Shown: positions 15,212 through 23,256 of the stretch, piece after piece
Position numbering within the stretch: position 1 is the stretch's first letter
How the letters are laid out: each line of letters opens with the position of its first letter
NCBI GenBank assembly: GCA_946549155.1
Contig: CAMNQN010000017.1
Location: 1-23,420, forward strand
Source of the DNA: an uncultured Lachnospiraceae bacterium
GTDB taxonomy: Bacteria; Bacillota; Clostridia; Lachnospirales; Lachnospiraceae
DNA: 23,420 bases
Direction of reading: 5' to 3'
The notes under the pieces: model-generated
Seen by the model: only the letters and a program-made list of their open reading frames with translations
Told to the model about the DNA's origin: nothing
The model's database searches: none
Program-made: the position numbers and the translations under genes

Positions 15212-15352
15212 GCAATTAAGATTGACGGTTGTAAGATATATCATGTAGCTATTTGTGATTATGAAATCAGCGCCTTGTAATCGTATGGCTAGTGGGTTTT
15301 TTATTACCGAAATCTCAATAATTTTTTCATAATCTAAATGGAGGTACCCGTC
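15212..15352 (+). promoter_or_regulatory. Long 5' untranslated leader of cspA
   Basis: About 140 nt of low-GC, non-coding sequence lies between the predicted start of transcription and the cold-shock ATG. Long structured leaders are known to act as RNA thermosensors for csp genes in E. coli. No single dominant hairpin was visible by eye, so the regulatory role is inferred from length and gene identity. GGAGG lies 8 nt before the ATG. Confidence 0.45.
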
Positions 15353-15553
15353 ATGAACAAAGGTACAGTTAAGTGGTTCAACGCAGAAAAAGGATACGGA
15401 TTTATTACCGGCGAGGATGGAGCGGATGTATTTGTACACTTCTCCGCTATCCAGGGTGAAGGCTTCAAGACTCTGGAAGAAGGCCAGGCCGTTACTTATG
15501 ATTTAACCGAAGGTGCTCGTGGAATGCAGGCATCTAACGTTGTTAAATGCTAA
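15353..15553 (+). CDS. cspA: Cold-shock protein (CspA family)
   Basis: A 66-aa single-stranded nucleic-acid-binding protein that melts RNA secondary structure. RNP1 is KGYGFITG and RNP2 is VFVHFSAI, both intact in the five-strand OB fold; the opening MNKGTVKWFNAEKGYG is typical. ATG 15353 is used because GGAGG lies 8 nt upstream; an earlier in-frame ATG at 15338 overlaps that site. It is a stand-alone gene with its own strong promoter, long leader and terminator, so probably highly expressed. Whether induction is by cold or by growth phase cannot be read here. Confidence 0.97.
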   Translation: MNKGTVKWFNAEKGYGFITGEDGADVFVHFSAIQGEGFKTLEEGQAVTYDLTEGARGMQASNVVKC

Positions 15554-15570
15554 TATCTGATGACCCGAAA

Positions 15571-15599
15571 AATGACCTGCTTTCGCAGGTCATTTTTTT
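15571..15599. terminator. Bidirectional terminator between cspA and the convergent gene
   Basis: A perfect 10-bp stem AATGACCTGC/GCAGGTCATT (15571-15580 with 15585-15594), tetraloop TTTC, then TTTTT on the plus strand. AAA before the stem gives a T-run on the minus strand, so it can serve both convergent genes. Confidence 0.92.
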
Positions 15600-15611
15600 G
15601 TTCCAATTCCA

Positions 15612-18152
15612 TTATCTGACTGTCACCTTACACTTCACACTGATCTTTCCTGATCTCACCGTGATAACCGCCGTCCCCGTCTTCTTTGCCGTGATCTTTC
15701 CTTTGGAGCTCACCGCGGCCACCTTCTTATTGCTGCTGGTGTAGGTAATTTTCTCATCGCTTCCCGCCGGATTCAGCCTGGGCTTTAAGGTATAGGATTT
15801 TTTCTTTTTCAGTGTAATGCTGCCCGCCACGTTCGTGATCCCTTTGGTAACCGTCCTAGGCACCGTCACGGTAACCACATATTTTTTATTTCCGGCCTTC
15901 ACCGTAACCTTGGCCGTTCCGGCCCTTCCGGCAGTGATCACGCCCCCGGAGCTTACCGCCGCCACCTTCTTATTGGAGGTGGAATATCTGATCCTTTCCA
16001 GCGAAGTAACCGGCTCCAGCACCGGCTTTAAGGTCAGCCTTTTTCCCTTATTTAAAACTACTTTGGGGGTCAGCCCGGTGATTTTTGAGGTTTTTACCGC
16101 TCCCTTCTGAACCGTCACCGCAATCCTGGCGGTCTTTCCGCTGGCCAGCGTCACGGTAATAACGGTTCTGCCCGCCTTTTTTCCGGTGATCTTTCCATTT
16201 TTATCCACGGCGGCGATTTTCGTATCCCGGGAACTCCAGCCCTTCACAAAATCGCCTTTGGCCAGTCCGCTCACCTTCACCTTATTGGTGGACTGCCCCG
16301 CCTTAATCGGAAGGCTTGTGACATTCAGCCGGATGGTGGGCGCCAGCTTTTCTGTGCTTCTGCTTTCCGTCCTTTCGCAAACCGTACACGCTCTTGTCTC
16401 TGTTCCCGCCGCCAGCGCTGTGGCCTCCCGGCTTACCATCCACCTTCCCATCCTGTGGGCCGCCAGGGAACCGTACCTGCGCCCGCAGACGGCACATTGG
16501 GCCAGCTCCCTGCAGGTGGCCGCCCCTCCGGTATGGGCCGTCATGGGAAGCTGCACCGTGCTGCCCGGCTTCCTCTCTCCGCATACGCTGCAGAAAATGC
16601 TCTTGCTGCCGGCGGCCGTGCAGGTGGGCTGCCGCTCCACCGTATATCCGCCGGAGTAATCATGCGCATGCTCCGTCTCCTGAGCTCCGCCTCCCGGCGT
16701 TTCCTGGGTGCCGTCTCCCGGTACTTCCTGGGTGCCATCCCCCGGTGTTTCCTGGGTGCCGTCTCCCGGTGTTTCCTGCGTACCGTCCCCGGGGATCCCT
16801 CCCGTAAGCTCTGAAACCGTGAAGGCTTTCGCTCCCCCATCATAGCTCACCCTGCAGAGGCCTTCCTCCCGAAGCTTCTGGTCCAATACATACGCTGCCA
16901 GCGGATAAATGATATGGTACACATCCGGATACATACTGTAATCCGCCTCCAGCGTAAACGGGGCCTGGCCCGCCGCCAGTCTTTCCCGTATGCGCGATTC
17001 CAGCGGAGCAGTCCAACGGGAAATTTCGCCCGAACGGATAAAATAATTTCTCTCAAAACTGGTGCAGGGCCGGCTGCCTGCCGGTATATGATCGGAATGA
17101 ACCAGGCCTATCATCTCGTCCGTCACACCGAAATAGAGATGCCGCATATACTCCAGATCCCCCGAATATCCGCCTCCGTCCCATGTGGCGTCGATCTGCG
17201 TCCATTCCCCGTCCAGCAGCACGCAGCTCCAGACATGGCCGTTTCCCTCCGCACGGTAGCAGGGAATCCCGAATCTTCCCAGCAGCAGCTCCATGGCCCG
17301 ATGATAGCTCTCGCAGGTTCCCTTGCCCCGAAGCAGCACGCCCTCCGCTCCCATATATTTCTCCTCATGATCGTAGACCGCATGGTCAATGATCCAGTCA
17401 TGGAAATACAGGGCCTTCTCATAATCTGTCCGGCAGCCCGCCGCAAGGCACTGTTCGGCCAGCTGATCCGCGAACTGATCCAGCGTCACCGCCTCATCAT
17501 CCCTGACCGTGAAATAATACCTGCAGGAAGCCGTCCCTATGGGCATTGTCCCAAAATCCATCACATTGGCCTTCACATAATAGGAACCCGGGGCCGTAAA
17601 AGTAAAGGAAATACGATTGCTCTCCTGAAACCCGTACCTGGTGGGGTCCACCACCGACACGTATTCGTCCCCCTGCTTCATCATCACCGTATTGATCATA
17701 TATTTGTACCGGGGAAACTCCTTCCCATTAAATAGCACAGTATCCCCGTCCGGGCCGGAACCGTTCACCGGAGTCAGTACAAAGGTTACGGGATTCTGGC
17801 AGCCCGGTTCCCCCTCCTGGGGGTCTGTCTGCACCTGAAGTGCAAACTCGGCATTCTCTTCCGCCGCCAGCATCTGCGAATCCAGGGGAAGCGTCTCCAT
17901 CTCCTCGATAAGAGGCTCCTCTTCTGTCTCATCCCCGACCAGCGGGCTCTCCTCTGCTGTATCCTCCGGAATCTCTTCTGCACCGGCCTCGGATTCAGGG
18001 ATGCCGCAGTCCTGCTCCGTTCCCGGCTCTTCATAACCGGAACCGTCCAGAAGCAGCGCATCCTCCATGCCAGCGTCCCCCGCGAAGCAGACACAGCTCT
18101 GCACCGCCACACACGCTGCCATCAAAACAGGCAGAATTTTCCTCATCCTCAT
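15612..18152 (-). CDS. Secreted transglutaminase-like protein with three Big_2 Ig-like domains
   Basis: An exported 846-aa protein. The signal peptide is about 1-24, then comes an acidic linker (to about 95). A transglutaminase-like cysteine-protease fold has a probable Cys280-His306-Asp321 triad in GKGTCESYH, GNGHVWS and IDATWD. A linker of about five PGDGTQET repeats (454-492) leads to Cys-pair modules (CSVCGE, CAVCGR, CTVCE; about 500-600). Three bacterial Ig group 2 repeats (about 605-846) close the protein, with the SSN..VA.VSS.G.I motif of the protein at 489-2456. ATG 18152 is chosen for AGGGGGA 5 nt upstream; a longer start would overlap nrdD. It lies 40 nt after nrdD on the same strand, but a functional link to nrdD is unlikely. 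The role may be cell-wall or peptide processing (inference). Confidence 0.87.
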   Translation of the reverse strand: MRMRKILPVLMAACVAVQSCVCFAGDAGMEDALLLDGSGYEEPGTEQDCGIPESEAGAEEIPEDTAEESPLVGDETEEEPLIEEMETLPLDSQMLAAEENAEFALQVQTDPQEGEPGCQNPVTFVLTPVNGSGPDGDTVLFNGKEFPRYKYMINTVMMKQGDEYVSVVDPTRYGFQESNRISFTFTAPGSYYVKANVMDFGTMPIGTASCRYYFTVRDDEAVTLDQFADQLAEQCLAAGCRTDYEKALYFHDWIIDHAVYDHEEKYMGAEGVLLRGKGTCESYHRAMELLLGRFGIPCYRAEGNGHVWSCVLLDGEWTQIDATWDGGGYSGDLEYMRHLYFGVTDEMIGLVHSDHIPAGSRPCTSFERNYFIRSGEISRWTAPLESRIRERLAAGQAPFTLEADYSMYPDVYHIIYPLAAYVLDQKLREEGLCRVSYDGGAKAFTVSELTGGIPGDGTQETPGDGTQETPGDGTQEVPGDGTQETPGGGAQETEHAHDYSGGYTVERQPTCTAAGSKSIFCSVCGERKPGSTVQLPMTAHTGGAATCRELAQCAVCGRRYGSLAAHRMGRWMVSREATALAAGTETRACTVCERTESRSTEKLAPTIRLNVTSLPIKAGQSTNKVKVSGLAKGDFVKGWSSRDTKIAAVDKNGKITGKKAGRTVITVTLASGKTARIAVTVQKGAVKTSKITGLTPKVVLNKGKRLTLKPVLEPVTSLERIRYSTSNKKVAAVSSGGVITAGRAGTAKVTVKAGNKKYVVTVTVPRTVTKGITNVAGSITLKKKKSYTLKPRLNPAGSDEKITYTSSNKKVAAVSSKGKITAKKTGTAVITVRSGKISVKCKVTVR
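16691..16796. repeat. 24-bp coding tandem repeat (PGDGTQET linker)
   Basis: About four and a half copies of a 24-bp unit inside the transglutaminase-like gene encode Pro-Gly-Asp-Gly-Thr-Gln-Glu-Thr/Val. Units differ at several bases. Such linkers can change copy number by slippage in multiples of 24 bp without losing frame. The repeat joins the enzyme domain to the Cys-rich and Ig domains. Confidence 0.9.
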
Positions 18153-18192
18153 CCCGTTCCCCCTTCCTCTCATTGATGATCTGATTTCTTTT

Positions 18193-20559
18193 CTATTTTC
18201 TTGCGTCCACATATTTCTTGATGTTAGACGCATTCACATACTTCTTCGTCTTATCCCCGCTGACCACCACCAGCGTGGGTGCCTGCATCACACCGTAACG
18301 GGATACCATTTCCTGATTCTCCTCCGCGTCCACCAGCGTATATTTCTCCCCCTGAAGCATCTGCTTGGCAATCTTACAGTTGGGGCAGGTTTTCGTGGTG
18401 AACAGGTACCTGGTGGTCTCCGTGGGCTCGAACTTCACATCTTCCCCCTGAAGGGTCACCACCGCTGTCTGCACCTTCTTCAGGCAGGAATGGGCCGGAT
18501 CATAGAGCTTTCGGTTCTTGTACTCCTGAGTCTTTCCGTCATTCCAGTTCTGCACCGGACGGTAATAGCCGGTGATCCGGCTGTACACCTCCGCAGGCTT
18601 CCCGCATTTCGGGCAGGTGAAATGCTCTCCGGAAATGTAGCCATGCTCCTGGCACACCGAATAGGTGGGGGAGATGGTGTAGTAGGGCAGCTTATAATTT
18701 TCTGCAATGGTGCGCACCAGATTGGCCGCCGCCTTCCAGTCGGGAAGCTTCTCACCCAGGAATGCGTGAAACACGGTGCCTGAGGTATAAAGGGTCTGCA
18801 GTTCATCCTGCACATCCAGCGCGTCAAAAATGTCCGCCGTGTAATCCACCGGCAAATGAGAGCTGTTGGTATAATACCAGCTTCCTCCCTCTTCGCCTGC
18901 CGTCCGGATTTCCGGATACCGCTCCTTGTCGTGTTTCGCCAGGCGGTAAGAAGTGGACTCCGCCGGAGTCGCCTCCAGATTGTAAAGGTCTCCGTACTCC
19001 TCCTGGTAAATCACCAGGCGATCCCGCATGTGGTTTAACACATCCCGGGCAAACTGCTGGGTCTGCGCATGGGTCAGATCCGCCTTCAGCCATCTGGCGT
19101 TCAGGCCCGCTTCATTCATACCCACCAGCCCAATGGTGGAGAAATGGTTGTCAAAATTCCCAAGATACCGCTTGGTATAAGGATACAGTCCCTCATCCAG
19201 CAGCTTGGAAATCACGTTCCTTTTGATCTTTAAGGATCGGGCGGAAATATCCATCATATGGTCCAAACGTTTATAAAACTCTGTCTCATCGGCAGACAGG
19301 TACGCAATGCGGGGCAGATTGATGGTCACAACGCCCACGCTTCCGGTGCTCTCCCCGGAACCGAAGAACCCTCCGGTCTTTCTGCGCAGCTCCCGCAGAT
19401 CCAGGCGCAGCCTGCAGCACATGCTCCGCACGTCACTGGGCTCCATATCGCTGTTGATATAATTGGAAAAATACGGAGTGCCGTACTTTGCAGTCATCTC
19501 GAAAAGCAGACGGTTGTTTTCCGTATCGGACCAGTCAAAGTCTTTGGTAATGGAATAGGTGGGAATGGGATACTGGAAGCCGCGTCCGTCGGAATCCCCC
19601 TCGATCATGGTCTCTATAAAGGCCTTATTGACCATATCCATCTCCTTCTTACAGTCCTTATAGCAGAAATCCATCTCCTTTCCGCCCACGATGGCCGGCA
19701 GCTCCGCCAGATCATTCGGCACCGTCCAGTCCAGCGTAATATTGGAGAAGGGCGCCTGAGTACCCCAGCGGCTGGGCGTGTTCACGCCGTAAATGAAGGA
19801 TTCAATGCACTTCTTTACCTCCGGATAGCTTAAATTATCCGCCTTTACAAAGGGGGCCAGATAGGTGTCAAAGGAGGAGAATGCCTGCGCTCCTGCCCAC
19901 TCATTCTGCATGATTCCCAAAAAGTTCACCATCTGATTGCACAGCACAGACAGATGCTTGGCCGGGGCGGAGGTAATCTTCCCTTTAATACCGCCCAATC
20001 CTTCCTGAATCAGCTGCTTCAGGGACCAGCCCGCGCAGTAGCCGGTGAGCATGGACAGATCATGGATATGAATGTCCGCGTTTCTGTGAGCGTCAGCGAT
20101 CTCCGAATCATAAATCTCCGACAGCCAGTAATTGGCAGTCACCGCACCGGAGTTGCTCAGAATCAGGCCTCCCACGGAATACGTCACGGTGGAATTTTCC
20201 TTCACACGCCAGTCCTCCACCTTCACGTAGCTGTTTACAATCTCCTTATAATCCAGAATCGTGGACTTCATGTTGCGGACCTTCTCCCGCTGCTTCCGGT
20301 ACAGAATGTAGGCCTTCGCCACATCCGCGTATCCGGTCTGCACCAGCACATGCTCCACGCTGTCCTGGATGCTCTCCACATCAATGGCGCTGTTCTTTAT
20401 CTTTTCCTGAAAATCCGCTGTCACCCGCAGGCTCAGCAGGTTTGTGATGTCATCATTATAGTTCATCTGCGTCGCGTCAAAAGCCTTGGCAATGGCGCCG
20501 CTAATTTTGTTTAAATTAAAATCTGCAATCTCTCCGTCGCGTTTTACTACACGAAACAT
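18193..20559 (-). CDS. nrdD: Anaerobic ribonucleoside-triphosphate reductase with C-terminal thioredoxin-like domain
   Basis: A class III, oxygen-sensitive glycyl-radical enzyme that makes dNTPs for DNA synthesis. In the 788-aa product, an ATP-cone (about 1-90) gives allosteric control. Active-site cysteines are in GYCAGW (Cys175) and SMCCRL (381/382). A zinc site is formed by Cys636 and the CPKC pair (649, 652), and the radical site is RITGYYRPVQ (Gly664). The protein then extends about 110 aa into a thioredoxin/glutaredoxin-like domain with CPNC (725-728) and the QAPTLVV cis-Pro segment. ATG 20559 is preferred (GGAGG 6 nt or more upstream) over ATG 20565, which abuts the ribosome-binding site. 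The activating enzyme gene nrdG is not in the window. Confidence 0.95.
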   Translation of the reverse strand: MFRVVKRDGEIADFNLNKISGAIAKAFDATQMNYNDDITNLLSLRVTADFQEKIKNSAIDVESIQDSVEHVLVQTGYADVAKAYILYRKQREKVRNMKSTILDYKEIVNSYVKVEDWRVKENSTVTYSVGGLILSNSGAVTANYWLSEIYDSEIADAHRNADIHIHDLSMLTGYCAGWSLKQLIQEGLGGIKGKITSAPAKHLSVLCNQMVNFLGIMQNEWAGAQAFSSFDTYLAPFVKADNLSYPEVKKCIESFIYGVNTPSRWGTQAPFSNITLDWTVPNDLAELPAIVGGKEMDFCYKDCKKEMDMVNKAFIETMIEGDSDGRGFQYPIPTYSITKDFDWSDTENNRLLFEMTAKYGTPYFSNYINSDMEPSDVRSMCCRLRLDLRELRRKTGGFFGSGESTGSVGVVTINLPRIAYLSADETEFYKRLDHMMDISARSLKIKRNVISKLLDEGLYPYTKRYLGNFDNHFSTIGLVGMNEAGLNARWLKADLTHAQTQQFARDVLNHMRDRLVIYQEEYGDLYNLEATPAESTSYRLAKHDKERYPEIRTAGEEGGSWYYTNSSHLPVDYTADIFDALDVQDELQTLYTSGTVFHAFLGEKLPDWKAAANLVRTIAENYKLPYYTISPTYSVCQEHGYISGEHFTCPKCGKPAEVYSRITGYYRPVQNWNDGKTQEYKNRKLYDPAHSCLKKVQTAVVTLQGEDVKFEPTETTRYLFTTKTCPNCKIAKQMLQGEKYTLVDAEENQEMVSRYGVMQAPTLVVVSGDKTKKYVNASNIKKYVDARK

Positions 20560-20612
20560 TTTCATCCTCCTCCATAACTGCAAAAACCAGCGGCTCCATT
20601 TTTCCCTAAAAA

Positions 20613-20641
20613 AGGGCCAGCCCTGCTTTTACAAGCACAGG
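20613..20641 (-). other. Overlapping hairpins in the nrdD leader
   Basis: On the minus strand one hairpin (CCTGTGCTT, 20633-20641, with AAGCAGG, 20622-20628) overlaps a short 4-bp hairpin, AGGG-CTGG-CCCT (20613-20624), that is followed by six T. The two cannot form together, as in attenuators, but the second stem is short. It may be incidental. Confidence 0.25.
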
Positions 20642-20662
20642 TTCGCCGCGTGTGCAAAACCT

Positions 20663-20691
20663 ATTCTATCAAATATCGATAGAGAAGTCAA
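20663..20691 (-). promoter_or_regulatory. Sigma-A promoter of nrdD with overlapping palindrome
   Basis: On the minus strand TTGACT (20686-20691) and TAGAAT (20663-20668) are 17 bp apart, about 100 nt before the nrdD ATG. The inverted repeat TCTATC-N7-GATAGA (20665-20683) lies between and over these elements, and AGATA-N6-TATCT (20693-20708) sits just upstream. Their position suggests operator sites. Confidence 0.65.
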
Positions 20692-20697
20692 CAGATA

Positions 20698-20745
20698 GTA
20701 CCATATCTATGTTGCCTTTTCTCCTTTAAATACAAGATATAGTAT
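20698..20745 (-). promoter_or_regulatory. Candidate NrdR boxes upstream of nrdD
   Basis: ATACTATATCTTGTAT (20730-20745) agrees with the NrdR box pattern acaCwAtATATwGtgt at 13 of 16 positions. A weaker site (20698-20713) agrees at 9 and starts 32 bp away, the three-turn spacing of NrdR box pairs. NrdR represses ribonucleotide reductase genes in most bacteria. The second site is poor, and the pair lies upstream of the -35 rather than over it. Confidence 0.4.
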
Positions 20746-20844
20746 TTCAATTTGTATACTTCTTTCCGTTTCTTAAACGTCACACATTAGACAGAGGCAG
20801 CCTTCTTTGCAGGTCGCCCCCTGCCCGGCGGACCAAAGTCCGGA

Positions 20845-22089
20845 TCACACGGCCCCGTAGATTTCCCGCGGAACATAAGCCTTCACATAGATACCGTCCT
20901 CCCGGTACTCCTCCGTCAAAAGCTGGCCGTATTTCCGAATCAGCTGGATTTTTCCGGCCTCACCGTAGCCGTACAGCCGCTCAATCAGAATCTGCCGTTT
21001 CGTCAGAATCTCCTCCAGCTTCGCTTTCAGCGCCTCCAACCCCTCCCCGGTTCTGGCGGAAATATTCATCACATAATCCGCCCTGAAATCCCTCTGGGTC
21101 TGCCGCTGCACAAGCCGGTCCTGCTTGTTAAATAAGGTGATGATGGTTTTATTCTCTACTCCAAGCTGCTTTAGCGTATCGTACACCACGTGCATCTGCT
21201 TGTCCATCTGAGGATTGGAAGCATCCACCACATGCAGGATGATATCTGCATATTTCGCCTCCTCCAGCGTGCTCTTAAAAGCCTCCACCAGATGATGGGG
21301 CAGTTTTCGGATAAAGCCCACCGTATCCGTCAGCAGAATCTCCTGTCCGCTCTCCAGCTTCAGCACCCGGGTGGTGGGATCCAGCGTGGCAAACAGCTTA
21401 TCCTCCTCCAGAACCCCGGCCTGCGTCAGCGTATTGAGCAGCGTGGATTTCCCCGCGTTTGTATAGCCCACAATAGCCGCCACCGGCACGGAGGTCTTCT
21501 TCCGCCGCTCCCGGATCAGCTCCCGGTGCCGCTTAACCTCCTCCAGCTCCCGCCGAAGCTGGGCGATCCGGCTCTTCACCAAACGCCGATCCATCTCCAG
21601 CTTTTTCTCTCCCGGTCCCCGGGTACCGATGCCGCCGCCCAGACGGGACAGGGAACGGCCCAGGCCCACCAGGCGGGCCAAACGGTATTGAAGCTGCGCC
21701 AGCTCCACCTGAATCTTTCCCTCGCTGGTGACCGCACGCCCCGCAAAAATATCCAGGATCAGCAGCGTCCGGTCCATCACCTTGCACTGAAGCTCCTGCT
21801 CCAGATTCCGCAGCTGAGCCGGAGAGAGCTCATCGTCGCAGATAATGCCCGTGGCTTTGGTCTCCTCCAAAAGCTGCGCCACCTCCCAAATCTTGCCGCT
21901 GCCGATATAAGTGCCGGGATGCACCGCCTCCCGGTTCTGAATCACCATCCCCACTGTCACGGCTCCCGCGGTATCCGCCAGCTCCTTCAGCTCCGCCAGG
22001 GATTCCTCTGTTTCCCGCTCATCCTGCAGGCTGACTCCCACCAGAATGACCTTCTCCTCCAACTGTTCGATCTCAAATGCCTCTGCCAT
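20845..22089 (-). CDS. hflX: Ribosome-associated GTPase HflX
   Basis: HflX is a 50S-binding GTPase that splits stalled or hibernating ribosomes. It is 414 aa. The N-terminal HflX domain carries YIGSGK (61-66) and the SRLGGGIGTRGPGE linker (148-161); a coiled-coil helical segment spans about 165-198. The G domain has G1 GYTNAGKST (208-216), G3 DTVGF (255-259), G4 NKQD (321-324) and the ISA motif near 342, followed by a C-terminal domain. AGGAG lies about 4 nt before the ATG, and the gene begins 7 nt after the TPR lipoprotein stop, so the two are probably cotranscribed. No clear terminator was seen after the stop; a CGGAC/GTCCG hairpin at 20829-20842 has no T-run. Confidence 0.96.
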   Translation of the reverse strand: MAEAFEIEQLEEKVILVGVSLQDERETEESLAELKELADTAGAVTVGMVIQNREAVHPGTYIGSGKIWEVAQLLEETKATGIICDDELSPAQLRNLEQELQCKVMDRTLLILDIFAGRAVTSEGKIQVELAQLQYRLARLVGLGRSLSRLGGGIGTRGPGEKKLEMDRRLVKSRIAQLRRELEEVKRHRELIRERRKKTSVPVAAIVGYTNAGKSTLLNTLTQAGVLEEDKLFATLDPTTRVLKLESGQEILLTDTVGFIRKLPHHLVEAFKSTLEEAKYADIILHVVDASNPQMDKQMHVVYDTLKQLGVENKTIITLFNKQDRLVQRQTQRDFRADYVMNISARTGEGLEALKAKLEEILTKRQILIERLYGYGEAGKIQLIRKYGQLLTEEYREDGIYVKAYVPREIYGAV

Positions 22090-22096
22090 AACTCTC

Positions 22097-23152
22097 CTAT
22101 CGCGTTTTTAAAAAGGTATACTCCTTCTGCCCTGCCTCATCCGTAGGATACAGGGATACATAGTTCTCCGCCTTTACCCTGGCCGTGGTGAAATCCAGCT
22201 TTTTCTCGTAAGCTACGATCTCATTAAACAGCAGCTCCTGCTTCCCGGCCTCCTGCCCCAGGTCCAGTCCCTGCTGGATATAAGCCAGCGCCTGGTCATA
22301 TTCCCCGGCTGCCAGGCTGCACAGGGCCAGGCCATTATAGACATCAGCGCTCTCCCCGGCCTCCTGCCGGATCGCCTCATACATGGCCTTCGCGTGAGGA
22401 TAATCCTCCTCCGCCAGATAAATCCGCCCCATCAGCTGCAGTGCCGGAAGGTACTTTTCCTCCATCGGGCTAATCAGGGCATTCCGCGCCTGATCATACT
22501 GCTCCAGATAATAATAAATCTGCCCGATGCAATAATAATCTTCCGCATCCTGCGGCGGAATATTCAATGCGGTCTGCAAATATTCATCGCCCACCGCCGA
22601 CAAATTCTGTCCCTCATAGCACTCGTATATATTCAGATACAGCGTATAATCCTGAGGTGCCAGAGCCGTAGCCTGGTCAAAATCCTCCTCCGCCCGGTCC
22701 TGATATCCCATGGAAAGATAACTGGCGCCCCGCAGGAAATAGGCGTCCTGTGTGGGGTTTTTCTCCCGCAGTAATTCGTCGCAGGTCTCCGCCGTGGCCT
22801 CATAGTCCTTAAGCCGGTACTGTGCCGAAGCCTTATACAGTAAAATGTCCCGAATGGTCTCCGGCATCTTCTCATCCGTATAATCCAGGGCCTGGTCAAA
22901 GGCCTCCACGGCCTCCCCGTATCTGGCCATCCCCATATAAGCCAGGCCAATCCCCCGCAGGGCCGGCACCGCGTCCTCCCCGTCCGTCACCGCCTGTTCA
23001 AAATCCGCCAGCGCACCAGCGTAATCCAGCTTCTCTATAGCCTCCATTCCCTGCTTCGTCATGGCCCCGCCCTGAGGCTTCCCCACGCATCCCGTCATAC
23101 CAAACACCAGAACAGCAGCCAGCAGAGCCGTCAAGCATCCTCTCTTCTTCAT
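22097..23152 (-). CDS. TPR-repeat lipoprotein
   Basis: A 351-aa predicted lipoprotein. The basic start MKKRG, a hydrophobic stretch and the lipobox GMTGC (Cys22) indicate export and lipid anchoring. The rest is about eight tetratricopeptide repeats, with typical A..Y.GMARYGEAVEAFDQAL, YFLRGASYLSMG and ALCSLAAGEYDQALAYI units, forming a protein-binding superhelix. No enzyme motif was seen. AAGGA lies about 8 nt before the ATG. It sits 7 nt upstream of hflX in the same direction, but a shared function is not evident. No strong promoter was found: the best candidate is TTGGCG-N18-GATAAA, close to the ribosome-binding site. The specific partner is unknown. Confidence 0.9.
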   Translation of the reverse strand: MKKRGCLTALLAAVLVFGMTGCVGKPQGGAMTKQGMEAIEKLDYAGALADFEQAVTDGEDAVPALRGIGLAYMGMARYGEAVEAFDQALDYTDEKMPETIRDILLYKASAQYRLKDYEATAETCDELLREKNPTQDAYFLRGASYLSMGYQDRAEEDFDQATALAPQDYTLYLNIYECYEGQNLSAVGDEYLQTALNIPPQDAEDYYCIGQIYYYLEQYDQARNALISPMEEKYLPALQLMGRIYLAEEDYPHAKAMYEAIRQEAGESADVYNGLALCSLAAGEYDQALAYIQQGLDLGQEAGKQELLFNEIVAYEKKLDFTTARVKAENYVSLYPTDEAGQKEYTFLKTR

Positions 23153-23256
23153 TCCAATCTTCCTTTATCTGTCATCATTTCTTCCTGCGCCAAACAGCCT
23201 GCCGCAGCATGTAGAAACAGTTTACCCTGAATTGCGCAGATTTTCAATATGGAATT

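Noticed and set aside
15207..15248. Possible eight-codon leader peptide before cspA (AAGGAG then TTG at 15222)
   Set aside because: The apparent ribosome-binding site lies at or before the predicted transcription start, so it would not be in the mRNA.
16691..16796. Short tandem repeats that could suggest a CRISPR array
   Set aside because: Units are contiguous 24-bp coding repeats without spacers, in frame with a PGDGTQET linker.
20829..20842. Terminator after hflX
   Set aside because: The CGGAC/GTCCG hairpin is perfect but has no following T-run on the minus strand.
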